A program made the translations under genes and the position numbers. Positions 53,678-62,293 of a stretch of 64,000 nucleotides of DNA are shown one piece after another. Positions within the stretch are counted from its first letter, which is position 1. Every line of letters starts with the position of its first letter. The notes under the pieces were generated by a model. The model searched no databases and was not told the DNA's origin. It worked only from the letters and a program-made list of their open reading frames with translations. Source of the DNA: DATBLE01 sp963808815 (lineage in GTDB: Bacteria > Actinomycetota > Thermoleophilia > Gaiellales > Gaiellaceae); assembly GCA_963808815.1 (NCBI GenBank), contig CAWEGI010000017.1, forward strand, positions 1 through 64,000, written 5' to 3'.

Positions 53678-54877
53678 TCAGGCGGCGAGGAGCGAGGCGA
53701 GCCGGTCGACGCCCTCGTGGATCAGGGACTCGTCGACCATGCTGAACGAGAGCCGGACGTTCTCGCCGCCGCGGCCGTCGGCGTAGAAGAGCGCTCCCGG
53801 GACGACGCCGACCCCCGCCTCCGCCGCGCGCGCGGTGAGCGCGGTCGTGTCGCAGCCGGGGATCGTCAGCCAGGAGTAGAAACCGCCGGTCGCGCGGGTC
53901 CACGAGACGCCCTCCGGCATGGCGCGCTCGAGGGCGGCGAGCAGCCGCTCGCCCTTCCGCCGGTAAAGGGCACGCGACTTCACCAGCTGCTCGTCGATCC
54001 AGCCGCGCCGTATGTACTCCTCCAGCATCCGCTGGCCGAGCGCGCCCGAGCACTGGTCGGTGTTCTGCTTGCCGGAAACGAGCTGCGCGACGATCTCCGC
54101 AGGCCCGGCTGCCCAGCCGAGCCGGACACCCGGCAGAAAAGTCTTGGAGGTCGTCCCCGCCTGCACGACCACGTCCGGAGCGAGCGACCACAGGCTCGGC
54201 AGCGATTCGTCGCCGAAGGTCAGCTCGCGGTACGCAACGTCCTCGACCACAAGGAAGCCGTAGCGGCGCGCAAGCTCGACGAGCGCCTCGCGGCGCTCGG
54301 CCGAGAGGGAAACGCCGGCGGGATTCTGGTGGTCGGGGATCGTGTAGAGCAGCTTCGTCCGCAGGCCGTCCGCCAGACGCCGCTCGAGCTCGTCCACCTG
54401 GAGCCCGTCCTCGTCCATCGGTACGGTCACGATCTCGGCCTCGAACCCCCGGAAGGCCATGATCGCGCCGAGATACGTCGGCCCCTCGACGACCACCGTG
54501 TCACCACGGTCGAGGAACGTCTTGCCGACCAGCTCGAGCGCTTCGATCCCCCCGCTCGTGATCAGCAGCTCGTCGTCGGCGGGCCGCCTGTCCTGGACGG
54601 CATCGAGACGTCCGGCGACGGCGTCGAGCGTGCCCGCCAACCCCTGCGTAGGCGTGTACTGGAATGCCGTCGCCTCGCCGCTCTCGGCGAACTCGGCGAG
54701 CAGTGCCGCCGCCCGGCCGCGGGGGAACGTGAGCGGGTCGGGGAAGCCGCCGGCGAACGAGATCAGGTCGGACCGGCCGAGGAATCCGAGCACGAAGGCG
54801 ATGCCCTCACCGACGTCGCCGCGCGTCCTGTCCGCGAAGAGCGCGTCCCACCGTCCCGTCTCGGGCGTGACCGCCAT
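53678..54877 (-). CDS. PLP-dependent class I/II aminotransferase (LysN/2-aminoadipate-type)
   Basis: 399 residues. FAGGFPDPLTFP and FQYTPTQGLAGTLDAVAGRL at the N-terminus mark the MocR/aminoadipate aminotransferase subgroup. DDELLITSGGIEALELVGKT, the internal NPAGVSLSAERREALVELA, and the Schiff-base lysine in GTTSKTFLPGVRLGW (K245) complete it. ENVRLSFSMVDESLIHEGVD ends the protein. No DNA-binding domain is present, so it is a catalytic aminotransferase for an aromatic, branched or aminoadipate substrate. Likely monocistronic; the dioxygenase gene lies 22 bp upstream on the same strand and could be co-transcribed. Confidence 0.85.
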   Translation of the reverse strand: MAVTPETGRWDALFADRTRGDVGEGIAFVLGFLGRSDLISFAGGFPDPLTFPRGRAAALLAEFAESGEATAFQYTPTQGLAGTLDAVAGRLDAVQDRRPADDELLITSGGIEALELVGKTFLDRGDTVVVEGPTYLGAIMAFRGFEAEIVTVPMDEDGLQVDELERRLADGLRTKLLYTIPDHQNPAGVSLSAERREALVELARRYGFLVVEDVAYRELTFGDESLPSLWSLAPDVVVQAGTTSKTFLPGVRLGWAAGPAEIVAQLVSGKQNTDQCSGALGQRMLEEYIRRGWIDEQLVKSRALYRRKGERLLAALERAMPEGVSWTRATGGFYSWLTIPGCDTTALTARAAEAGVGVVPGALFYADGRGGENVRLSFSMVDESLIHEGVDRLASLLAA

Positions 54878-54899
54878 GGGCCGACCTTAGCGGCAGGGA

Positions 54900-55631
54900 C
54901 TACGTGGTCGCCACCCCGATGATGATCTTGCCGAGGTAGCCTCTCGCGCCGCCCGGCCTCCGGCCCAGCCTGACCACCGCGCGCGAACCGCCCGCCTGCG
55001 CGTAGATCATGTCCTGTGCGTGGGAGGTGTCCGCCTCGCCGCGGCTTCTGTACACGCCGCTCCGGTAGACCGACGCCTGGATCGCCTCGTTGAAGAAGAC
55101 CTGGCCTGTATGGACGACTCGGTCGGCCGCGCCGACATGCACCTTCATGTGGACGTGGGGCGTCCGGCCCCGGTACCAGCCGGGGAAGACGGTCAGGAAG
55201 CTCGCCTTGCCGAGCGCGTCCGACCGTTGATGACCGCGGAGGTATCGCGTCTTCGTCTGCGGCCCCGAGCTGCCGCCCGGTCCGCCTCCGGACGAGCCGC
55301 CGTCGAAGCCGGAGTAGTTTCCGGACGCGTCGGCGTGCCAGATCTCGACGTCCGCGTTCCTGATCGGCTTGCAGGTCTTCGCGTTCACGATCGTGAACTG
55401 GAGCACCAGCGGCAGGCCGGGCTTGCCCCCGCGGACGTCGTACCGAGTGAGGCTGTTGTCGATCCAGTACGGGCCCTCGGTCACCTCCGGCGTGAGGACG
55501 CAGGTGGCGACGTCGGCGTTGTCGGCGCCGAAGGCGTCGAGCGCCCGCGCGCCGAAGGCGACCGAGGCGACACCGCCGCCGAGGACGCCGATCAGCCCGC
55601 GCCTGCTGAGCGTCAGGTCGTCGGTGGACAT
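54900..55631 (-). CDS. Tat-exported intradiol ring-cleavage dioxygenase-like protein
   Basis: 243 residues from the ATG at 55631 with GGAGGAACC upstream. A twin-arginine signal SRRGLIGVLGGG (RR at 10-11) precedes the catalytic domain: TPEVTEGPYWIDNSLTRYDV (first Tyr ligand in GPYW), IRNADVEIWHADASGNYSGF, FLTVFPGWYRGRTPHVHMKV (Tyr and the two His ligands). It belongs to the secreted protocatechuate 3,4-dioxygenase beta-like group, which needs non-heme Fe(III). A Gly/Ser loop (GGSSGGGPGGSSG) interrupts the barrel. A longer open frame upstream is not family sequence. Confidence 0.85.
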   Translation of the reverse strand: MSTDDLTLSRRGLIGVLGGGVASVAFGARALDAFGADNADVATCVLTPEVTEGPYWIDNSLTRYDVRGGKPGLPLVLQFTIVNAKTCKPIRNADVEIWHADASGNYSGFDGGSSGGGPGGSSGPQTKTRYLRGHQRSDALGKASFLTVFPGWYRGRTPHVHMKVHVGAADRVVHTGQVFFNEAIQASVYRSGVYRSRGEADTSHAQDMIYAQAGGSRAVVRLGRRPGGARGYLGKIIIGVATT

Positions 55632-55721
55632 GGTTCCTCCTTCGTCGTCATGGTCGTGCATGCCCGGCACCGTAGAGCGGCCACGTGAGACAAGCCTGAG
55701 AGTTGCCATAGGATCACCTGA

Positions 55722-56507
55722 GTGCGCGAGCTGCTCGCCGGCAAGCCGATCCTGGGGATGATCCACATGCCGGCGTTGCCCTCCGCGCCACAGAACGACA
55801 AGACGATGGACGAGCTCGTCGCCTTCGCGCTTTCGGAGGCGCGGAAGCTCGAGTCGGCCGGCCTCGACGCCTGCATCGTCGAGAACGTCGGCGACGTGCC
55901 GCTCTTCCGCGACCACGTTCCCGCGGCGACGGTGGCCGCCATGGCGGTGCTCGTCACCGAGGTCCGTCGGGCGACCTCGATGCACGTCGGCGTCAACATC
56001 CTCCGCAATGCCTGCACCGAGGCGCTGTCGATCGCGCACGTGTGCGGCGCCGACTTCATCCGCTGCAACGTGGTGATCGGTGCCTATGTCACCGACCAGG
56101 GGATCGTCCAGGGCTGCGCTGCCGAGCTCGCCCGACTCCGGCGAGAGCTCGGCTCCGAAGTGCTGATCTTCGGTGACGTCCACGTCAAGCACGCGCACCC
56201 GCTGTTCGACGTCCCGATCGAGTACGCGGCGCAGGACCTGGCCGAACGTGGCGGCGTCGACGCGGTGATCGTCTCGGGCCCGCGGAGCCCGATCCCACCG
56301 ACGTGGGAGCGGCTCGACACCGTGAAGGACGCAGTGGAGCTGCCGGTGCTGATCGGCAGCGGGATCGGGCTCGAGAACGTGAAGGAGTTCTACGAGCGCT
56401 CCGACGGCGTGCTGATCGGCGAGCCCGACTTCAAGGTCGGCCGCGTCTGGGGCGGCGAGACGGACGAGGCCGCGTACGCCGAGGCCGTCCGGCTCTGCCG
56501 CGGGTAG
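55722..56507 (+). CDS. BtpA/SgcQ family protein
   Basis: 261 residues from a GTG at 55722. GKPILGMIHMPALPSAPQND, LESAGLDACIVENVGDVPLF, MHVGVNILRNACTEALSIAH and VDAVIVSGPRSPIPPTWERL, then IGSGIGLENVKEFYERSDGV, define the family (TIM-barrel, photosystem I biogenesis protein BtpA in cyanobacteria). In non-phototrophs members are proposed nucleosidase or sugar-metabolism enzymes. It is divergent from the dioxygenase across 90 bp. Not clearly linked to the MarR-MFS pair that follows after 51 bp. Confidence 0.9.
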   Translation: MRELLAGKPILGMIHMPALPSAPQNDKTMDELVAFALSEARKLESAGLDACIVENVGDVPLFRDHVPAATVAAMAVLVTEVRRATSMHVGVNILRNACTEALSIAHVCGADFIRCNVVIGAYVTDQGIVQGCAAELARLRRELGSEVLIFGDVHVKHAHPLFDVPIEYAAQDLAERGGVDAVIVSGPRSPIPPTWERLDTVKDAVELPVLIGSGIGLENVKEFYERSDGVLIGEPDFKVGRVWGGETDEAAYAEAVRLCRG

Positions 56508-56540
56508 CCGGGAGCGCCACCTCGGAGCACCCGCGAGTTC

Positions 56541-56555
56541 GTTACCATAGGTAAC
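56541..56555. promoter_or_regulatory. MarR operator palindrome
   Basis: GTTACC-ATA-GGTAAC, a perfect 6+3+6 inverted repeat ending 3 bp before the MarR ATG. Position and symmetry are those of an autoregulatory MarR-family site; binding would block transcription or ribosome access to the marR-mfs operon. Confidence 0.65.
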
Positions 56556-56558
56556 GAA

Positions 56559-57002
56559 ATGTCGGTATCTGTCGTAGATTCGGTCGAGCTGGCGAATCGG
56601 CTGCGCCCCGTCCTGCTGCTGCTCAACCGGCACCTGCGGCGGGAAGCGCACGCCGAAGGGATCACCGGCGGGCAGGCGGCGCTGCTCGCTCAGATTCGCA
56701 ACCATCCGCAACTCGGAGTTCGAGAGCTCGCCGCACGCGAGGGCATCTCCGCGCCGTCGATGACGCGCTACCTCGACCGGCTCGAGAAGGCCGGGCTGAT
56801 CGTCCGCACCCGGTCGCCGCAGGACGCGCGCCGCATCCGACTCGCCCTGACGCCGAAGGGCGTCCGCGTGCTGCGGTCCGTGCGCCGCCGGCGCACCGCC
56901 TGGCTGGCCGAGCGTCTCGACGGCCTCCCTCCGACCGAGCAGCGCGCGGTCGCCGATGCGATCGAGCCGCTAACGCGCCTGCTCGAAGAGGACGAGCGGT
57001 GA
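56559..57002 (+). CDS. MarR-family transcriptional regulator
   Basis: 147 residues. Winged helix-turn-helix: ITGGQAALLAQIRNHPQLGV, RELAAREGISAPSMTRYLDR, LEKAGLIVRTRSPQDARRIR with the DxRxxR wing, flanked by dimerisation helices (LANRLRPVLLLLNRHLRREA and VADAIEPLTRLLEED). It probably represses itself and the overlapping MFS exporter through the palindrome at 56541, releasing on binding an aromatic or toxic ligand. Confidence 0.9.
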   Translation: MSVSVVDSVELANRLRPVLLLLNRHLRREAHAEGITGGQAALLAQIRNHPQLGVRELAAREGISAPSMTRYLDRLEKAGLIVRTRSPQDARRIRLALTPKGVRVLRSVRRRRTAWLAERLDGLPPTEQRAVADAIEPLTRLLEEDER

Positions 57003-58282
57003 CCGCGGCCCTCGTCGCTCTCAATTCGCGGACGTTCTCCAGCCTGCGCAGGCATCGGAACTATCGGCTGTACTTCACCGGCCAGATCGTCTCGGTGACG
57101 GGCACGTGGATGCAGGACACGGCGTTGCCGTGGCTGATCCTCGGCCTCACACACTCGCCGATCTACGTCGGCGCGCTCGTCTTCGCGCGATACGCGCCGT
57201 TCCTGGTTTTCGGGCTGTTCTCGGGCGTCGCCGCCGACCGGTTCGACAACCGCCGGGTCGTGCTCGCCACGCAGACGGTGTCGATGGTAGTGGCGTCAGC
57301 GCTTGCGGTGCTCGCCTTCGCCGGCGTCTCGCACCTGTGGCCGTACTTCGTGCTCGCCTTCCTCGGCGGCACCGCCCTCGTCTTCGACGCGCCCAACCGC
57401 CACGCGCTCACCTATCAACTGGTCGGTCGCAGCGAACTGCCGAACGCGATCGCGCTGAACTCGTCGCTCTTCAACGCCGGCCGAGTGGTCGGCCCCGCGG
57501 TCGGCGGAGTGCTGATCGCCGTGGTCGGCTCAGGCTGGTGCTTCGCGATCAACGCCGGCTCGTTCCTCGCCGTGCTCGCGGCGTTGCTCCTCATGCACGT
57601 CTCGGATCTCTTCCCGGTGGAGCGCAGCTCAGCGGAGGAGAAGACAGGCGCTGCGATCCGCGAGGGTCTGCGCTACGCCCGGCGGACGCCCGCGGTGCTC
57701 ACCGTCCTGGTGATGGTGACCGTCGTCAGCGCGACGGGATTCAACTTCCGCGTCCTGCTGCCGGTGCTCACCTCGAAGACGCTCGACTCGGGCGCCGCGG
57801 TCTTCGGCGTCCTCTTCGCCTGCTTCGGCGCGGGCGCGCTGGTGGGAGCGTTGTTCTCGGCGGCGATGAGCCGGGCGAGCTGGCGCGCGCTCGTCCTCGG
57901 GGCGGCCGGCTTCAGCGGGGCGATGCTTCTGCTCGCACCCGTGCGGAACGTGGTCGTCGCCGGCGCGCTGCTGATCGTGATCGGCTTCTGCTTCTCGACC
58001 TGGACGGCAAACAGCCAGTCGGTGCTCCAGCTGACTGCGCCCGACCATCTCCGCGGTCGCGTGCTCGCTCTCTACCTGTTCGCGTTCGCAGGATTGACCC
58101 CGATCGGCGGCCTGCTCGCCGGCTGGCTGGCCGAGGTCGGCGGGACCGAGCTGGCGTTCGGGGTCGCGGGGGTCTGCGGCCTGGCGGCAACGGCGTTCGC
58201 GGTGACGCGCCTGCGCAGCGTCGCGCCGCCGCGCGGGCGCGCACCGGTGGTCGCCGTCGCCGCGGAGCAGCGGACGGTCTAG
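56999..58282 (+). CDS. MFS exporter (enterobactin-exporter EntS-like)
   Basis: 427 residues; the GTG at 56999 overlaps the MarR stop (GTGA). Eleven to twelve TM helices. FSSLRRHRNYRLYFTGQIVS then VTGTWMQDTALPWLILGLTH and GVAADRFDNRRVVLATQTVS (motif A) are typical of the MFS_3/EntS group, as are FDAPNRHALTYQLVGRSELP and LTAPDHLRGRVLALYLFAFA. It is a proton-coupled exporter of drugs or siderophore-like compounds, substrate set by the regulator's ligand. Convergent with msrA, sharing the CTAG of the two stops. Confidence 0.9.
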   Translation: MTAALVALNSRTFSSLRRHRNYRLYFTGQIVSVTGTWMQDTALPWLILGLTHSPIYVGALVFARYAPFLVFGLFSGVAADRFDNRRVVLATQTVSMVVASALAVLAFAGVSHLWPYFVLAFLGGTALVFDAPNRHALTYQLVGRSELPNAIALNSSLFNAGRVVGPAVGGVLIAVVGSGWCFAINAGSFLAVLAALLLMHVSDLFPVERSSAEEKTGAAIREGLRYARRTPAVLTVLVMVTVVSATGFNFRVLLPVLTSKTLDSGAAVFGVLFACFGAGALVGALFSAAMSRASWRALVLGAAGFSGAMLLLAPVRNVVVAGALLIVIGFCFSTWTANSQSVLQLTAPDHLRGRVLALYLFAFAGLTPIGGLLAGWLAEVGGTELAFGVAGVCGLAATAFAVTRLRSVAPPRGRAPVVAVAAEQRTV

Positions 58283-58770
58283 CTCGCGACCGCTGCCCGC
58301 AGACCTGCGTGACAGCTCGCCCTGCCCTGCTTCTCGAAGTACTGCTGGTGATAGTCCTCGGCCTCGTGGAACTCACCGGCCGGGACGACCTCGGTCGTGA
58401 CCCTGGCCGGCAGCTGCGCCTGGACACGCGCACGTGAGGCGAGCGCCTGCTCCTCCTGCTCGGGCGAGTGGAAGAACACGGCGGAGCGGTACTGACTGCC
58501 GACGTCCGGACCCTGGCGGTGGCCCTGGGTCGGGTCGTGCAAGCGCCAGAAGAGGTCGAGCAGCCGCTCGTAGGGGACCTCTTCGGGGTCGAACTCGACC
58601 TCGACGGCCTCGGCGTGGCCCGTGGTGTCGGAGCAGACGTCGTAGTAGCTCGGATTGTCCGTGTGGCCGCCCGTGTAGCCGACGCGCGTGGCGGTGACGC
58701 CGGGAATCGCCCGGAACGCCGACTCGACGCCCCAGAAGCACCCGGCTGCGAATGTCGCTCTTTCTGTCAT
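58279..58770 (-). CDS. msrA: Peptide-methionine (S)-S-oxide reductase
   Basis: 163 residues. The catalytic GCFWG is at residues 10-14 (Cys11), followed by ESAFRAIPGVTATRVGYTGG, SYYDVCSDTTGHAEAVEVEF and DPTQGHRQGPDVGSQYRSAV, the substrate and Glu/Asp/Tyr positions of MsrA. Repairs oxidised methionine using thioredoxin; the resolving Cys is probably the one in GRASCHAG near the C-terminus. Complete, no operon partner. Confidence 0.95.
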   Translation of the reverse strand: MTERATFAAGCFWGVESAFRAIPGVTATRVGYTGGHTDNPSYYDVCSDTTGHAEAVEVEFDPEEVPYERLLDLFWRLHDPTQGHRQGPDVGSQYRSAVFFHSPEQEEQALASRARVQAQLPARVTTEVVPAGEFHEAEDYHQQYFEKQGRASCHAGLRAAVAS

Positions 58771-58807
58771 GCCTTGTAGTCTCGCGCCCGGTCCGCGCGT
58801 TACGCGA

Positions 58808-61210
58808 CTACCCCGCCGCCACGAGCGCGTACGCCACTGCTTCGTCGACCGTCATCGCGCGTCCCGCGGCGCGCGCGGTCGGCGGGAGCTCTCGCGCGGC
58901 GTCGGCGGGCCGTATCGGCCGGCGGCCGCGTGACTCGCGAAGCTGCGCCGCCGCGCCCTCGAGCCGACCGCCGCGCTCGGCGTCGCCGGCGTCGGCCGCC
59001 AGTCGGGCCAGACCGTCGAGACAGTCGGCGATCCCGCCGCTGTCGCCGAGCCCGACGAAGGCCGACAGCGCGTCGCAGAATCGCTCCCGTGCTGCCGCAC
59101 CGTCTCCGCGCCTGCGCGCCGCTTCGGCGAAGATCTCCAGCGCGCAGGCGTAGTTGAACGCCCCTTGCTGGAATCCGGCGAGCGCGACACGTGCATGCAG
59201 CTCGGCCGCGTCGGGGTCGGCGCTCCGCAGAGCGAGCTCGGCGAGACAGAGCGATGCCCGCGGTCCGCCGCCGGCCGCCGCGCTCTCCTCGGCGTAGGCT
59301 CGCGCTCGATCGAAGTCGCACTGGTCCAGGGCAACCTCCGACAGGTCGGCCAGGGTCGCGACCCGCCAGTTCGGCCGCTGCAGGTCGCCGTCATAGCGGG
59401 CGAGCTCCTCCTTCAGCTCGAGAGCACGGTCGAGCTCGCCGACGAAGCGGGCGATCTCGCCGCCGCCTGACAGTGCCTCCGCCAGCGCACGTGAGGAAAG
59501 CCGGTCGCGCTGCGCCAGCGTCAGCTCGGTCCACTCGTAGGCCTCGCGCGCATATCCGTGGGAGATGAGGAACGGGTACAGCGCGCCGAGCAGCCAGCCG
59601 ACATCGTCGGGTTCACCCGCCGCCAGGGCGTGATCCACCGCGAGCCGGATGCTTCCGAGGTCGGGAGCGAGCGCGGCCGAGACGGAGCCCTCCTCGGCGG
59701 AGTGGAGCGCGGCGGCGACCGAGCGTCCTGTCAGTACGAGGCGGCGGCGCAGGCGGCGTTTGACGACGTCCGACTCGTCGGCCGAGACCTGGTCGATCGC
59801 AAACTCGCGGATCGTTGCAAGCAGCGAATAGCGCTCGTCGGCGACCCGCACCAGACTCTTCTCGACGAGCGCATGAAGGGTGGTGAGATCGGTGGCAGCC
59901 GCCTCCTCCGCCGTTTCCAGCGTCGCTCCCTCGAGGACGGCGAGCCGGCGGAAGGCTCCTTGCTCATCGTCCGAAAGGAGGTCATACGACCATCTGATCG
60001 AGGCTCGGAGCGTTCGCTGCCGCGCATCGGCGTCGCGGGCCCCTTCGATGTCGAGCAGCTGGGGAAACCGGTCGAGCATCTGCCTCGGCGTCAGGATCCT
60101 CGTGCGGGCGGCGGCAAGCTCGATCGCCAGGGGCAGCGAATCGAGGCGTGCGCAGAGCTCGGCGATGTCGTCCGAGGGTTCGCCCCCAGAACGCACGCAG
60201 AAGAGCTCGATCGCCTCGGCGGCAGCGAGTGGAGGCACCTCCAGCTCGAGTTCGCCCTGCACGCGCAGCGTCTCTCTGGTGGTGACCAGGAGCGTCAGGT
60301 TGGGACACGAGGCCAGTAGCCGGGGCAGCTCGACCGCCGCCGCGGCGATGTGCTCGAAGTTGTCGAGCACGATCAGCATCTGCCGGACGCCGATCTCGGC
60401 GGCGAGCTCCCCGCGCGCCCCGATCGACTGCGCGATCGCCTCACGGAGACGCCCGGGCTCGTACACGTCTGCGAGATCGACCCAGAAGACGCCGCCGGGG
60501 TAGCGAGGCACCGAGGCGCGTGCTGCCGCGAGGGCCAGCCGCGTCTTGCCGGCGCCGCCCGGCCCGGTCACGCTGAGTAGGCGGGCGCCGTCGGCGAGCC
60601 TCGCCAGCATCGCCGCCAGCTCGCGCCCGCGGCCGACGAACGTGCTGAGCGGGCTGGGGAGGTTCGAGTTGCCAACCGTGCGCAGCGGCGGGAACGACCT
60701 GTCGCCCAGCTGGAAGAGGGCGACCGGCTCCTCGACATCCTTCAGCCGATGCGCGCCCAGTCCGTGCAGCGCGAAGCGCGGCTGCGCGGCCGCCTCCCGA
60801 GTCAACTCATTCGCGGTCGCCCCCGACACCAGGATCTGCCCGCCGCTTCCCGCCGCCGCGATCCGCGCCGCGATGTGCACGTCGTTCCCGACGTAGCCGT
60901 CCTCGGTGACCAGCGCCGTGCCGCTGTGGATGCCGATCCGGACTTCGAGCGGACCACCGTCGAGAATGCCTGCGATCTCGGAGGCGGCGGCGAGCGCGCC
61001 GGCTGCGGATTCGAACGAGAGGAAGAACGCGTCCCCCTGGGTGTCCACCTCGACGCCGCCGTTCGCCCGGCACGCCGCACGAACGAGGTCGCGGTGTCGC
61101 CCGAGCGCCCGGGCGTACAGCTCCGCGCCGAGCGTCAGCAGCAGCCGCGTCGAGCCCTCGATGTCACTGAACACAAAGGTCAGATAGCCGCGTGGTAGAT
61201 CTGCGCGCAC
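58808..61210 (-). CDS. Class III cyclase-AAA-TPR signalling ATPase
   Basis: 800 residues. Residues 8-165 are a class III nucleotidyl cyclase domain: FVFSDIEGSTRLL (first metal Asp16), VEVDTQGDAFFLSF (second metal Asp60), VRIGIHSGTALVTEDGYVGN then DVHIAARIAAAG. His replaces the usual transition-state Asn in the VNxAAR motif, a variant common in this fusion family that casts doubt on strong cyclase activity. Walker A GPGGAGKT is at 216-223, with LIVLDNFEHI and LPLAIELAAARTRIL (NB-ARC/LuxR-like ATPase). The C-terminal 350 residues are TPR-like helices. No DNA-binding domain. Start GTG at 61210. It lies next to msrA and korB without tight spacing. Confidence 0.85.
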   Translation of the reverse strand: MRADLPRGYLTFVFSDIEGSTRLLLTLGAELYARALGRHRDLVRAACRANGGVEVDTQGDAFFLSFESAAGALAAASEIAGILDGGPLEVRIGIHSGTALVTEDGYVGNDVHIAARIAAAGSGGQILVSGATANELTREAAAQPRFALHGLGAHRLKDVEEPVALFQLGDRSFPPLRTVGNSNLPSPLSTFVGRGRELAAMLARLADGARLLSVTGPGGAGKTRLALAAARASVPRYPGGVFWVDLADVYEPGRLREAIAQSIGARGELAAEIGVRQMLIVLDNFEHIAAAAVELPRLLASCPNLTLLVTTRETLRVQGELELEVPPLAAAEAIELFCVRSGGEPSDDIAELCARLDSLPLAIELAAARTRILTPRQMLDRFPQLLDIEGARDADARQRTLRASIRWSYDLLSDDEQGAFRRLAVLEGATLETAEEAAATDLTTLHALVEKSLVRVADERYSLLATIREFAIDQVSADESDVVKRRLRRRLVLTGRSVAAALHSAEEGSVSAALAPDLGSIRLAVDHALAAGEPDDVGWLLGALYPFLISHGYAREAYEWTELTLAQRDRLSSRALAEALSGGGEIARFVGELDRALELKEELARYDGDLQRPNWRVATLADLSEVALDQCDFDRARAYAEESAAAGGGPRASLCLAELALRSADPDAAELHARVALAGFQQGAFNYACALEIFAEAARRRGDGAAARERFCDALSAFVGLGDSGGIADCLDGLARLAADAGDAERGGRLEGAAAQLRESRGRRPIRPADAARELPPTARAAGRAMTVDEAVAYALVAAG

Positions 61211-61267
61211 GACGGCATCATTGCCCGACCCGGCTGAACGACGATCGATCTCGCGAGGGACGTCGCG

Positions 61268-62293
61268 CTAGGTGATCGTCCAGGTGTCGCCCGCGTGCAG
61301 CAGCTCACGGAGGTCGCCCGCCCCGCGCTTCTCCTTCGCCGCGGCGATCTGTTCGCCCATCAGCTCGTCGTAGACCGAGCGCTCGACGTCGCGGAAGACG
61401 CCGATCGGCGTCGGGCCCTGCGGCGTGTGCGCGATACGCGAGAGCGCGAACGCGAGGCTGGACGCTTCGTGGTGCTCGTCGTGGACGAGCAGCGCACCGT
61501 CGCCCGCTTCGGCCACGTCGACGAGCTCGCACGAGCCGTCGGCACGCTGGACGACGCCGCGCTCGGCGTCCTCGCCGAAGCGGATCGGCTGTCCGTGCTC
61601 GAGGCGGATCTGGTTCTCGGGGTGCTCCTTGACCGCGTCGAAGGCGCCGTCGTTGAAGATGTTGCAGTTCTGGTAGATCTCGACGAAGGCCGTGCCCTTG
61701 TGGGCGGCCGCGCGGCGCAGCACCGAGGTCAGGTGCTTGCGGTCGGTGTCGATCGAGCGCGCGACGAACGTCGCCTCGGCCCCGATCGCCAGCGAGACCG
61801 GGTTGAACGGATAGTCGAGCGAGCCCATCGGCGTCGACTTCGTCACCTTGCCGAGCTCGCTGGTCGGCGAGTACTGCCCCTTGGTCAGCCCGTAGATCTG
61901 GTTGTTGAAGAGCAGGATCTTGACGTTGACGTTGCGGCGCAGCGCGTGGATCAGATGGTTGCCGCCGATCGAGAGCGCGTCGCCGTCGCCGGTCACGACC
62001 CAGACCGACAGGTCCGGCCGCGACGAGGCCAGCCCGGTGGCGATCGCCGGCGCGCGCCCGTGGATCGAGTGCATCCCGTACGTCTGCATGTAGTACGGAA
62101 AGCGCGCCGCGCAGCCGATCCCGGAGACGAAGACGAGCCGCTCGCGCTCGATGCCGAGCTCCGGCATGAAGCTCTGCATCGCCGCAAGGATCGCGTAGTC
62201 GCCGCAGCCCGGGCACCAGCGAACCTCCTGGTCGGTCTTGAAGTCCTTCGCCGTCAGCTGGACGAGCCCGTTGCCGTTGCCGTTCTCGCTCAC
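61268..62293 (-). CDS. korB: 2-oxoacid:ferredoxin oxidoreductase beta subunit
   Basis: 341 residues from a GTG at 62293 overlapping the alpha-subunit stop (GTGA). The 4Fe-4S cysteines are in VRWCPGCGDY (C27, C30) and SGIGCAARFPYY, with a later Cys in YQNCNIFND. The thiamine-diphosphate/Mg motif is WVVTGDGDALSIGGNHLIHA and LLFNNQIYGLTKGQ. With KorA it converts 2-oxoglutarate (or another 2-oxoacid) and CoA to acyl-CoA, reducing ferredoxin. The gene itself is intact. Confidence 0.9.
   Translation of the reverse strand: MSENGNGNGLVQLTAKDFKTDQEVRWCPGCGDYAILAAMQSFMPELGIERERLVFVSGIGCAARFPYYMQTYGMHSIHGRAPAIATGLASSRPDLSVWVVTGDGDALSIGGNHLIHALRRNVNVKILLFNNQIYGLTKGQYSPTSELGKVTKSTPMGSLDYPFNPVSLAIGAEATFVARSIDTDRKHLTSVLRRAAAHKGTAFVEIYQNCNIFNDGAFDAVKEHPENQIRLEHGQPIRFGEDAERGVVQRADGSCELVDVAEAGDGALLVHDEHHEASSLAFALSRIAHTPQGPTPIGVFRDVERSVYDELMGEQIAAAKEKRGAGDLRELLHAGDTWTIT

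Noticed and set aside
54900..56711. 600-codon frame covering the dioxygenase and antisense of BtpA
   Set aside because: Only the last 243 codons match a family; the Tat signal and ribosome site fix the start at 55631.
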